A DNA stretch of 39,499 bases. Source: CAYNGH01 sp964396845. GTDB taxonomy: Bacteria > Vulcanimicrobiota > JAJTBE01 > CAYNGH01. Shown here one piece after another: positions 31,294 to 39,499 of this stretch (positions are counted from its first letter, which is position 1; every line of letters starts with the position of its first letter). The stretch spans positions 1 to 39,499 of the forward strand of contig CAYNGH010000015.1 in NCBI GenBank assembly GCA_964396845.1, read 5' to 3'. Below the pieces are notes generated by a model. It did no database searches, had not been told where the DNA came from, and saw only the letters and a list, made by a program, of their open reading frames with translations. The position numbers and the translations under genes are program-made.

Positions 31294-34200
31294 TTGTCAA
31301 CTCAGCATAATGAGCATGACATGAATATAAAAAGGGAGAAAGCCCCGCCATCAAAGGGGCCTCCCATAGGAAAGCTTCGAAAGCCGGCCATCATTTTGGG
31401 TCTGTTTCTAATTTTTCTTTTTCTGGGACTGATTATCCTCAAGTTCACCCTTCAATCCCTTGTCGCCGCTGAAATTAAAAAAGCCGTCACCGGGACTGCA
31501 CATATCGGGAATATCAACATAGGCATAAACCAGGCTACCATAGAAGAAGTTCAATTGAAATCCCGGGAGGGAGAAACATGGATCAGCCTTGAAAAAGGGG
31601 AAATCCGCTATAATATTGCAGATGTCCTGAGGAAACCCCTGGGCCACAAGGCGGTAAAGTCCGTGGACATATACGGGCCGTCGGTGCTTCTCAAGTATGG
31701 TGATGACGGCAGGCTCAACATCTATGATTTATTCCGGGAAAGACCAAAAAAAGAACCCAGGCCCCTGGAGATTGAAGCAGTCATCAGAATTCATGACGGG
31801 GAGTTCACTTTTGGAGATCCCCGGTATCAGGACTTTTCCCAGACTGCCCATTCCATTAACGGTGCCATCAGCATCAAAGGCCAGGAAGGCGTTTTCATCG
31901 ACAGGCTGTCCGCAGGCATTCAGGGGACTTCCGCAGTCCTGTCGGCCAGGGGACGGCTTCCCGCAGACCTGGGATCCGGATCCTTTCATATCCGGGGAAA
32001 AGATATCCAGATTTCCCCCTGGGTCAATTATATCGTTCAAAGCGACCAGGTTGATGTGGAAGATGGCGTTGCCGACATCACCGCTAATCTGTCCAGCCCG
32101 GATTTTTCTGCCGGGGAAAGCCTGTCCCAGTCCCTTGAGCTTCAGGTTGAGGGAAATCTCCGCCGGGGCAAGATCCAGCTGGCATTCCTGCCTGACCCCA
32201 TAGAAGACCTGAAAGGAGATATCGGGGCCACCCTGGATCTGGTGCGTATCAGCAAAATGGCCGGGTCATATAATAATGCTCCATTGGAATTGTCAGGAAA
32301 AATATTTAATTTTGGCCCCCATACCACCCTTCAGCTCCATCTGGAATTACCCCGGATTGCCCTGGAAGATATGTCAAAACAGCCTGCCATCAAGTCTTCC
32401 CCCTTTGAACTCAAGGGCAATGTATCCGCCAGTGTCGGGGTTGAGGGAACCCTCCTGTCACCGTTGATTCAGGCGAATATGGATTTTGACAGGATTCATC
32501 TGGAAGGTCAGCCTGTTGATCAGGGGCAGATCAAGCTCATATATCATGCCGGAGTGATTCATTACGACCTGTTGAAAGCCCGGTGGAAACAGGGAGGCTT
32601 CTCGGGCCGAGGATATATCAACATCGAGGGAAACCGGCCATACTTTCTTCTGGAGATGGCGGGAAAGGACGCAGATGTGGGACAGCTGGCGGGGCTGGCC
32701 TTTCCCGACTACCATATCGAAGCCACCTCAAATTTCGATGTAAAAATCCTGGGAACCACGGACAACCACATAATAATGGGGCACTCGGATTTTTCCCGGC
32801 TGAGCTACGACAAATACCGCCTTGACCGGGGGAGCGGACGTTTCCTCCTGGCCGGGGGAGATCTTTTCCTGTTTGATATGGAAGGATCTTCCGGGGAAGG
32901 GGCTATTTCCAGCCCCAGGGGATATGTGGATATCAAGGGGAAAAATCTCGACTTCGTGGTGGATGCCCAGGGGCTGGATCTGTCCACGGTTTATTCGGGA
33001 GAAATTCCCGCCGAAGGAACCCGGGGCAACCTTTCCACCAGAATCCTTGGAACTGTGGATTCCCCAATATTTTTGGGCAATTTCAACGAAGGCTCCTTCA
33101 GCTTCAACCAGGAGGAATTCACCAAAACCGCCGGCAGTTTCATATATGGCCGGGACATACTCTACCTCAGGGACATCCGGGGGCTTCTCCGGGATGCTCC
33201 CCTGGGTCTTTCGGGATGGTTCAGCCTGAAAGATGAGCCTGCCGGAGAGGTGGTCTTTGAAGCCCGGAATTTTCTGACGGGATACCTTTCAGCCTTTGCC
33301 CCCGGCCTGAAAAGCCTTGAAAGCCGGCACCGAATGGATCTTTCAGGGTTTGCCGGAGGAAGCCTCAAGGACCTGGGCTGGGGATTCACCGGCAGGGGAG
33401 AGCTGGGAAATCTGGCCGGCTTCGGCCACGCCAGAAACGGACTGGAGGATCTCCAGGGAGCCCTTCTGGGATGGAGGCTTGATCTGGATGATCTTATGCC
33501 CAAATCCCTGGAAAAGAGCATATCTCCCGGTCGAGGCAGTGGAGCACTGTTGCTGTCGGGGAAACAGGGGAGGCTGAAAACTCACTTTCTTTTGAACACA
33601 CCCCGGGGAACTGCCCTGGGACTCCCCATATCCCGAAGCCGGGGAGCATTATCCATGGAGGGATCGATTCTTTCCCTGGAGGATGTCCATATCGAAGGTT
33701 CCGCCAACAGTAATTCCGTTTCGGATCGCTGGAGACTCACCGCGGATATGTACCAGCTGTCCACCTACTGGGGGATTGACAGTCACGATCAACGTCGCAC
33801 CAGTCTGCTGGCCCGGATGTATTATGCTCCCTTCATTTACCAGGATTTCAAATATACCCGGGACGGCTGGAAGCTTGATGTGCTGGGGCCTGTTTTCCTG
33901 CAGGGCTCCAATCCCTTGAAAGGCGATTTCTCTCGAATTTCCGGACTCCCCGCCATATGGGGCACCCCGGGATATTACCAGCTGAAGCCCACAGGAGCTG
34001 CTGACGGCCCTTTAAGCATTACCGTGGACAACATCGGCAGAAGAAGAAGAACCCGTGACCGGGTCCGGGTTTACGATGCCTCTGTTTCCGGCACCATCAA
34101 CACCGGCACCGGCGGAATGGATCTGCTGGTGGACAGCGGAGGGCTGAATCTTGGAATTGTCGGGCGGAACCTGGATCTCGATTCCCTGGGAGTTGATCTT

Positions 34201-37200
34201 TCCCAGCTGAAGAAAATCATCAGCCTGGACTCAGTTGAAGGGGACGCGACCCTGTCGGGAAAACTGACCGGGAGCCTGTCCGACCCGATATGGAAAGGAC
34301 GGGTTCAGATTGCCAACGGCCTGATGAACAACGAGTTCTTTTCTCTGGACTCGTCATTTCTGGCCCAGGGCAGTGGAATCCACATAGATGATCTGGAACT
34401 GATTCAGGCCATGGGCAGTTACCAGGGAGCCGGAAACATCGACTTCAAGCCTGGCATCAGCTTTGATCTGAACCTCAAGGCAAGGGGAGGCAAGCTCTCC
34501 CGGATTCTGGCATTCACTCCCTGGAGGGATATCGGCGCCCGGGGCAGGGTATCCGGAGATATCCAGCTTCAGGGAACCCCGGAAAGACCTGTCATCAACG
34601 GGGATTTGTCGGTGGAAGGTGGACAGGTGTTCAACCAGCCCTTCTCCCGGCTTTCAATGACTTTCAAATCCGAGCCCGACAGCATCGCCCTGGAAAAACT
34701 CACTGCCAATATCGGCCAGGGTCAGGTTCAAGGCTCCGGCAGGATGCTTCGAAATGATATGGATTTTGAATTTTCCACAGTAGATTTCCCCATCTCCGGC
34801 ATCCAGTTTCTCCGGGACAGCTTTTCTGGCATATCCGGCACCGGAGATTTGAATCTCAACCTGTCAGGCACCCGGAACAGGCCGATTCTCAACCTTGATG
34901 TGGATGCCAGGGACATGACAGTTCGAGGTAACCACTTTGAGCGAATGGGAGGAGCAGTCCGCTGGGAAGGACATAATCTCCGCTTTAATGATCTTTATCT
35001 GCAGGCAGACGGGAGTCGCTGGGATCTTGAGGGTTGCATCGATTTTGCCAAGGGGCCGATTCCCACCCGCTGGGACAATTGGGTATCCGACGAAACATAT
35101 CCCCGTTTCAACATCACCTCCACCATGAAGGACTGGAGCATTGCCACCATCCTTGACCTGACGGATCATCCTCTTCGAAGCCGGTTGGAAGGCACCCTCA
35201 ACGGAAGCCTCAAAATGTCAGGGCCCCTTTCTGACCCGGCGCTGTCCATGGATCTTGCCGCCACCCAAGGCCGTATCGGCCAGGATCCCTTTGATCAGAT
35301 TAATGCAGATGTGGAGTTTGAAAAAAACAGGATATCCCTGAACCGCCTCTCTTTCAAAGCCGGGGATGCTTCAGTCCAGGCGGAGGGACGGTATGACGAA
35401 AAGGATCAACAGTTGAGGCTCCGGGCTGAGATAGATGACTTCCCCACCAGAATGATAGGAGTTTTTATCCCCAGAGCCAGAAAATTTTCCGGGTTGATTG
35501 ACGCCAACCTCAAAATGTGGGGAGATCCCTCCAAGCCTGATATTGAAGCCACTGTGTTTGTAAATGACGGAAAATACGGCCAGTTTGAATTTGACCAGGC
35601 CGGGGGAGAGATTCAGGCACAGGAGGGAGTGTTCACCTTCAATGACCTGGCGGTTCGAAAGGGAAAACACAGGATCGGTTTTGCCGGAGTGATTCCCGTT
35701 GCCATCAGTGAAGGCCGGCTGGAGAATACCGCCCCCATGAAAATAACCGCAGATATCCGGGAAAACAGCCTGGACATTTTTGGCCTGATTATTCCCTTCA
35801 TCGAGAAGACCACCGGCACCATCAGGGGAAATCTTGAAGTTTCAGGACAATATCCGGATCTTGAAATGGAAGGCTCTGCCCGCATCAGGAACGGCTCGGT
35901 AAAGCTGTCAATGCTCAACAACGAAATAACCGGTTTGAAGGCTGATGTGGAATTCAACGGCAAAAAACTGCTGCTGGAAACCTTCGAAGGGATCATGGGG
36001 GAAGGAAAGTTTAATGTTGACGGATACGCCTCCATTGACAGCAGTAAGTTTCATGTTGATGATATGAGATTCGGCTTGACAGGCAACAACCTGACAGTGC
36101 AGATGCCGGGGCTTATCAGGGGCAATGTGGCAACCAGAGTAACCCTGTCGGGAAGCCAGGATCAGATGGTGGTGGGCAGGCTCCCCGACGAGGAAGAAGA
36201 CAACTTTCTGCGGATCAGCAATGCAACTTTTACTATGCCCGAAGGACAACTCAAGGATCTATCCCAGATCATCCCCGGCAGAAACAAAGAAGAAAAGAGT
36301 GATTTACAGCAGGAAGATGAATTCAGCTTCCCCATGCCTGTGGTGAACCCTTTCACCCTTACCCTGGGAAACGATGTATGGCTTGATCACAAAGGGCTTT
36401 TTATCCAATCCGGCGGAAGCCTTCTCCTGGTGAGAAGACCCACTGAAAGCCTGCGGATTTTTGGAGAGCTGGCCTTCCAGAAAGGAACACTGCAGATCCC
36501 CTTCTTCACAAACACATTTAAAGTCACCAATGGCATCGCTTACTTCCATGGCGGGGATCCGGTGAAAGACGACAAAACCGGGGAAACAGTGGATTACAGC
36601 ATGAATCCTTATTTCGAAATGAACGCAGAAACCACCGTATCTGATGTGGAAGTTTTTCTCAGCTACACCGGGGATCTTGACGAGCTTCAGGAGGCACTGA
36701 AGCCAGGATCTACAGTCCGGGCGGATCTGGCTATGCACTCCATCCCTTCCATGTCCAGAAATGACATCATGCGACTCCTCATAAGCGGTACTGTTCTGGG
36801 AGGGATTACCGAGTCTTCCCCCGGCGATGCTTCCACCGGAAGCCATGTGGGCATCGAAGGGGCAGCGGTCAGCGCTCTTTCTTCTTTCATTCTGTCGCCT
36901 CTGACCCGGCAGTTTGGCAGGGCTCTGGCTCTGTCAGACCTGAGCTTCCAGTATTCTCCCGTAGGCTCCTTCAGTTTCAGGGTTTCCAAGGCCATCGACT
37001 CAAAGGAAAGATTTTTTATCACCTACTCCCAGTATGTCCCTCCCCAGGGATCCCAGTATGACATGTGGGGAATCGAATACAAATACCGCCCTGGAATGCG
37101 GGTCAGGGTGGAAAGCGTCCAGGACACCTTCATATACTCCCTTCTGGGGAGGATCGAGTTTGACTCATTCCCGGAGTTTCTGCGGGAACTGTTCAAGGCC

Positions 37201-37227
37201 ACCAGTTTCTGGGGAAGGAAAAAGTAA
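31294..37227 (+). CDS. TamB-like inner-membrane-anchored translocation/lipid transport protein
   Basis: The protein has 1977 residues and starts at TTG 31294, with AGGGAGG six bases upstream; a later in-frame ATG at 31321 is an alternative start. One N-terminal membrane segment lies at about 29-50 (AIILGLFLIFLFLGLIIL). The rest is a huge beta-strand-rich periplasmic region of AsmA/TamB type, with many strands ending in phrases like LSGTRNRPILNLDVDA and VEGTLLSPLIQANM. The C-terminal about 330 residues match the TamB domain (DUF490): PFTLTLGNDVWLDHKGLFIQSGG, FGELAFQKGTLQIPFFTNTF and an LSYTGDLDEL-type end. TamB family proteins bridge the envelope to export proteins or move phospholipids; a BamA/TamA partner is not in the window. 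The family call is confident, the exact cargo not. Confidence 0.93.
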   Translation: MSTQHNEHDMNIKREKAPPSKGPPIGKLRKPAIILGLFLIFLFLGLIILKFTLQSLVAAEIKKAVTGTAHIGNINIGINQATIEEVQLKSREGETWISLEKGEIRYNIADVLRKPLGHKAVKSVDIYGPSVLLKYGDDGRLNIYDLFRERPKKEPRPLEIEAVIRIHDGEFTFGDPRYQDFSQTAHSINGAISIKGQEGVFIDRLSAGIQGTSAVLSARGRLPADLGSGSFHIRGKDIQISPWVNYIVQSDQVDVEDGVADITANLSSPDFSAGESLSQSLELQVEGNLRRGKIQLAFLPDPIEDLKGDIGATLDLVRISKMAGSYNNAPLELSGKIFNFGPHTTLQLHLELPRIALEDMSKQPAIKSSPFELKGNVSASVGVEGTLLSPLIQANMDFDRIHLEGQPVDQGQIKLIYHAGVIHYDLLKARWKQGGFSGRGYINIEGNRPYFLLEMAGKDADVGQLAGLAFPDYHIEATSNFDVKILGTTDNHIIMGHSDFSRLSYDKYRLDRGSGRFLLAGGDLFLFDMEGSSGEGAISSPRGYVDIKGKNLDFVVDAQGLDLSTVYSGEIPAEGTRGNLSTRILGTVDSPIFLGNFNEGSFSFNQEEFTKTAGSFIYGRDILYLRDIRGLLRDAPLGLSGWFSLKDEPAGEVVFEARNFLTGYLSAFAPGLKSLESRHRMDLSGFAGGSLKDLGWGFTGRGELGNLAGFGHARNGLEDLQGALLGWRLDLDDLMPKSLEKSISPGRGSGALLLSGKQGRLKTHFLLNTPRGTALGLPISRSRGALSMEGSILSLEDVHIEGSANSNSVSDRWRLTADMYQLSTYWGIDSHDQRRTSLLARMYYAPFIYQDFKYTRDGWKLDVLGPVFLQGSNPLKGDFSRISGLPAIWGTPGYYQLKPTGAADGPLSITVDNIGRRRRTRDRVRVYDASVSGTINTGTGGMDLLVDSGGLNLGIVGRNLDLDSLGVDLSQLKKIISLDSVEGDATLSGKLTGSLSDPIWKGRVQIANGLMNNEFFSLDSSFLAQGSGIHIDDLELIQAMGSYQGAGNIDFKPGISFDLNLKARGGKLSRILAFTPWRDIGARGRVSGDIQLQGTPERPVINGDLSVEGGQVFNQPFSRLSMTFKSEPDSIALEKLTANIGQGQVQGSGRMLRNDMDFEFSTVDFPISGIQFLRDSFSGISGTGDLNLNLSGTRNRPILNLDVDARDMTVRGNHFERMGGAVRWEGHNLRFNDLYLQADGSRWDLEGCIDFAKGPIPTRWDNWVSDETYPRFNITSTMKDWSIATILDLTDHPLRSRLEGTLNGSLKMSGPLSDPALSMDLAATQGRIGQDPFDQINADVEFEKNRISLNRLSFKAGDASVQAEGRYDEKDQQLRLRAEIDDFPTRMIGVFIPRARKFSGLIDANLKMWGDPSKPDIEATVFVNDGKYGQFEFDQAGGEIQAQEGVFTFNDLAVRKGKHRIGFAGVIPVAISEGRLENTAPMKITADIRENSLDIFGLIIPFIEKTTGTIRGNLEVSGQYPDLEMEGSARIRNGSVKLSMLNNEITGLKADVEFNGKKLLLETFEGIMGEGKFNVDGYASIDSSKFHVDDMRFGLTGNNLTVQMPGLIRGNVATRVTLSGSQDQMVVGRLPDEEEDNFLRISNATFTMPEGQLKDLSQIIPGRNKEEKSDLQQEDEFSFPMPVVNPFTLTLGNDVWLDHKGLFIQSGGSLLLVRRPTESLRIFGELAFQKGTLQIPFFTNTFKVTNGIAYFHGGDPVKDDKTGETVDYSMNPYFEMNAETTVSDVEVFLSYTGDLDELQEALKPGSTVRADLAMHSIPSMSRNDIMRLLISGTVLGGITESSPGDASTGSHVGIEGAAVSALSSFILSPLTRQFGRALALSDLSFQYSPVGSFSFRVSKAIDSKERFFITYSQYVPPQGSQYDMWGIEYKYRPGMRVRVESVQDTFIYSLLGRIEFDSFPEFLRELFKATSFWGRKK

Positions 37228-37338
37228 CCAATCAAATGGTTTCATGTAAATGAAATAAAACAAGGGAATCCTTTTCTTAAAAAGAATAAATCCAGTCAGT
37301 CCATATCAATCTTGAGCATATTCAGGGGGTAAGATAAC

Positions 37339-39499
37339 TTGTCAGGCAGTGATACAAACCTGCTAAACCAGATGATGGCGGAAGCCCGGCAATCCATTGC
37401 CGGAGAATTCTGCCCTGCCCGCTATGCCCTTAGCATCATACAGCCTCCAATAGTGGAAGCCCAAGAATATAACCGCCAGAACCTGTCAGATCGCCGGGTA
37501 ACGGGCATGTTCATTGATACGGACTCCCTGTCAGACCTCCCCAGGACAATCCGGACTGCCCGCAAGAAAGCCGGCGACAACAACTCTGACAATTACGGCG
37601 ACATAGCCATCCTTTATTATCTTTCCTCCCCCCGGGAAGACCTTGGTCAGGTTCAGGAGATCATCACGCCGGCATCCTCGGAAAACCCCGGCATAATCTT
37701 TGCTCTGCATCATCATGGAGGGTTGCTCTGGGAAAACCTTCTTTCTTATCAGGCCGGTGAGCATTTAATCAACACGGGAAAAGATCCCCAGTTAAAGTCC
37801 CAGTGCACTCAATTTCTTCCGGAAATTCTGGAAGCCATTGACAGCCTTGTCAACTGGGAAAACTGGTCATTCATCCACCGGGGAGAAATCGTGGAGAAAT
37901 CCCCGGACATTCCTGATGAAGCCTTTGCATCACAGCTGATGGAAAGCCTTTACCCCCACTCCTTCAATCCCCATCATCGTGCTCTGGGTCTTCATCACAA
38001 GTTGGATCCCCAGTACCGGGGAATGGTGAACGGGGTTTTAAAACAGCTCTTTGATTTTTCCAAGCCTATCATTATCAAGGCAAAGGATCTGGATCGCACC
38101 GGGGAGATTTTCAGTGCTCTGGGGAAGCTGGGGCTCATTGCTCCCATCGAGGAAGAACCAGAACCGGGAAAAGACCAGGAATGGGAAGTGGAATCGGAGA
38201 TAGACGAAGAGAATCCGGTTTACCCCCTGTGGAGTTTTCTGCTATACCATGTGCTGGGGGTAACCCACCAGGATGGCGAGGTCTTGTTTTCCCGGATTCA
38301 CAACATTTTTTCCAACCCTCCCCTGGGACAAAATGAAAATATGATCCGGCTTGTCTTTGCAGTATTCTGGCGTTGCTACCACGACTACATGGATCTGTGG
38401 GACAGCCGTACCTACGACCAGGAGCTGGTGGAGAACCTGAGTCCCCGCATTGCAGATGAAATGATAAAGGCCCCGGGGAACTGGAAGATGGTCAAGAAAG
38501 GGGCCTCCCCGTCGGAAAAAGAAGTGCCTGCAATAGATCTCCTCAGCCGTGAGGAAGTCTATATGAGGGCGATAATCCGACTGTTTGACTCCGACGGCTT
38601 CGACCAGGATCGTTTTGATTACACCTGGGATGAGGCCAGGGATATGGCCCTGGAATGGGTGGGAAAATATATCAGGCTGGCCTCGGCGCCGGGAGCCGTG
38701 GGCACTGATGTGTATTCCTTTGTAAAAGTATTGGAAGGATGCGGGGATATCGATTCCAGGGAACTGTTTCTGGCCATTGTTCCCAATCTCTTCGGCCATG
38801 AGCCTGAGGCCACCAGACTGATTCACGACCCCGCGGTACTGGAAAGATCAATCCGCCGGGCAGTGGAAGATGTGGAGGATCTGGCCAGGGATCTTTCAGT
38901 GAAATCCCGGAGAATATACAAACGAAAGTCAAAGGTAGCCTGGGATGCTCTCTCCGACGAGCTTTCCCTTACCACAGGGACAGGAAGCCTCTTTGACACA
39001 CCGGAAGCCCCTGCAGACATCACAACTGCTCCAGTCCCGGCCATGGCAGAGCCGGAAGCGATATCCCCGGCATCAGCCTCAATGCCGGACATGGAATACG
39101 ATGCTCTGGAAACTGACGACGAGAACTGGCAAGAACAGCAGTTTATGGAGGATCAGCCACAGCTGGACGAAGGATTTGATCCGGATCAACTGGATCCCCA
39201 ATCACTGGAGATGGACAGCGGTGAGGTGGAACAGTGGCAGGAACCCCCCGATGAACCATACCTGCAGGAAACCGGGCAATACGAAGAAGCCCCCGGGGGA
39301 GATGAACTGGAAAACCCTGAATCTGTTGATACTCCTGAATTCCCCCATGAAACAGCTCCGGAGCAGGCCGACGACGAGATCCCCGTCATGGAGGAATCTG
39401 TCGAGGAAGGTGTCGAGGAGTCTGTCCAGGACGCCTATCAGGCCGACGACGAGATCCCTGTCATGGAGGAATCTGCCGAGGAAGCTGTCGATGAGTCTG
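37339..39499 (+). CDS. Large protein resembling the C-terminal part of defence-type ATPases, acidic tail (3' end outside window)
   Basis: An uninterrupted frame of 720 codons runs from TTG 37339 (AGGGGG about nine bases upstream; ATG 37372 is the alternative) past the right edge. Residues about 50-390 show a helical pattern recalling the non-catalytic part of DUF499/DUF6079/BrxC-type ATPases. It comprises RRVTGMFIDTDSL, SLYPHSFNP (205), LGKLGLIAPI (about 262-270), PVYPLWSFLLYHV, FSNPPLG (324-330), LVFAVFWRCYHDY and KAPGNWKM. No Walker A motif is found. From about 560 the protein becomes a low-complexity acidic tail rich in D, E, P and Q, ending in 25-residue repeats. No signal peptide is seen. 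The similarity is my inference by pattern; function unknown. Confidence 0.7.
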   Translation, partial: MSGSDTNLLNQMMAEARQSIAGEFCPARYALSIIQPPIVEAQEYNRQNLSDRRVTGMFIDTDSLSDLPRTIRTARKKAGDNNSDNYGDIAILYYLSSPREDLGQVQEIITPASSENPGIIFALHHHGGLLWENLLSYQAGEHLINTGKDPQLKSQCTQFLPEILEAIDSLVNWENWSFIHRGEIVEKSPDIPDEAFASQLMESLYPHSFNPHHRALGLHHKLDPQYRGMVNGVLKQLFDFSKPIIIKAKDLDRTGEIFSALGKLGLIAPIEEEPEPGKDQEWEVESEIDEENPVYPLWSFLLYHVLGVTHQDGEVLFSRIHNIFSNPPLGQNENMIRLVFAVFWRCYHDYMDLWDSRTYDQELVENLSPRIADEMIKAPGNWKMVKKGASPSEKEVPAIDLLSREEVYMRAIIRLFDSDGFDQDRFDYTWDEARDMALEWVGKYIRLASAPGAVGTDVYSFVKVLEGCGDIDSRELFLAIVPNLFGHEPEATRLIHDPAVLERSIRRAVEDVEDLARDLSVKSRRIYKRKSKVAWDALSDELSLTTGTGSLFDTPEAPADITTAPVPAMAEPEAISPASASMPDMEYDALETDDENWQEQQFMEDQPQLDEGFDPDQLDPQSLEMDSGEVEQWQEPPDEPYLQETGQYEEAPGGDELENPESVDTPEFPHETAPEQADDEIPVMEESVEEGVEESVQDAYQADDEIPVMEESAEEAVDES
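39364..39499 (+). repeat. 75-bp direct repeats in the acidic tail
   Basis: The block CAGGCCGACGACGAGATCCC begins at 39364 and again at 39439, and the two units agree well over more than 50 bp. Each unit is 25 codons with the acidic DDEIPVMEES motif. The array may continue beyond the window. Confidence 0.85.

Noticed and set aside
1..39499. CRISPR array or rRNA genes
   Set aside because: No regularly spaced short repeats and no rRNA-like sequence were seen.

Overview
The window looks like chromosomal DNA from an uncultured, moderately GC-balanced, Gram-negative-type (diderm) bacterium. The evidence is a 1977-residue TamB-like protein, several lipoproteins with lipobox cysteines, an M48 periplasmic-type protease, a zinc-finger anti-sigma factor with a membrane segment, and the MEP-pathway enzyme Dxr. 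TTG and GTG starts with good ribosome binding sites are frequent. The species cannot be named from sequence alone; the mix of ankyrin, radical SAM and many unrecognised exported proteins fits a deep-branching candidate phylum.

Left end (1-4712): an accessory island. It holds the end of an ankyrin-repeat gene, a HicAB toxin-antitoxin pair behind a near-consensus promoter, an HNH endonuclease broken by a one-base frameshift, a DarTG pair (DNA ADP-ribosyltransferase and macrodomain antitoxin), and a tyrosine integrase interrupted by an in-frame TGA. Directly after the integrase lie two 10-bp repeats and the 3' part of a tRNA-Val(UAC) gene with its terminator, read here as the right attachment site. 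The intact tRNA should lie left of the window.

4900-15200: housekeeping and signalling genes. These are an acidic-tailed lipoprotein, a B12-type radical SAM protein coupled to a short-chain dehydrogenase, a split transketolase, an ankyrin lipoprotein convergent with a GAF-GAF-GGDEF diguanylate cyclase, a DUF4126-like membrane protein and a sugar-nucleotide pyrophosphorylase.

15300-22380: the most unusual part. Five tightly packed + strand genes (coiled-coil protein, radical SAM protein with a CX4CX2C cluster motif, YD-like repeat protein, NADase-type/discoidin-like exported protein, membrane-anchored SagB-type nitroreductase) are followed by a 59-residue ORF that overlaps a 693-residue pentein (agmatine/protein-arginine deiminase-like) enzyme. 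That enzyme's catalytic C-terminal half is duplicated, with one copy inactivated. A strong terminator closes the block.

22390-31090: a receiver protein carrying two Lrp/AsnC-like ligand-binding domains around CxC repeats, an ECF sigma/anti-sigma/TPR operon, endonuclease III with a GspF/PilC-like protein, an M48 metalloprotease with an extra Cys/His insert, and dxr. 31294-39499: the TamB-like gene and a large open reading frame running off the right end. The latter resembles the C-terminal part of large phage-defence ATPases (DUF499/DUF6079/BrxC type) but shows no Walker A motif, and it ends in an acidic tail with 25-residue repeats.
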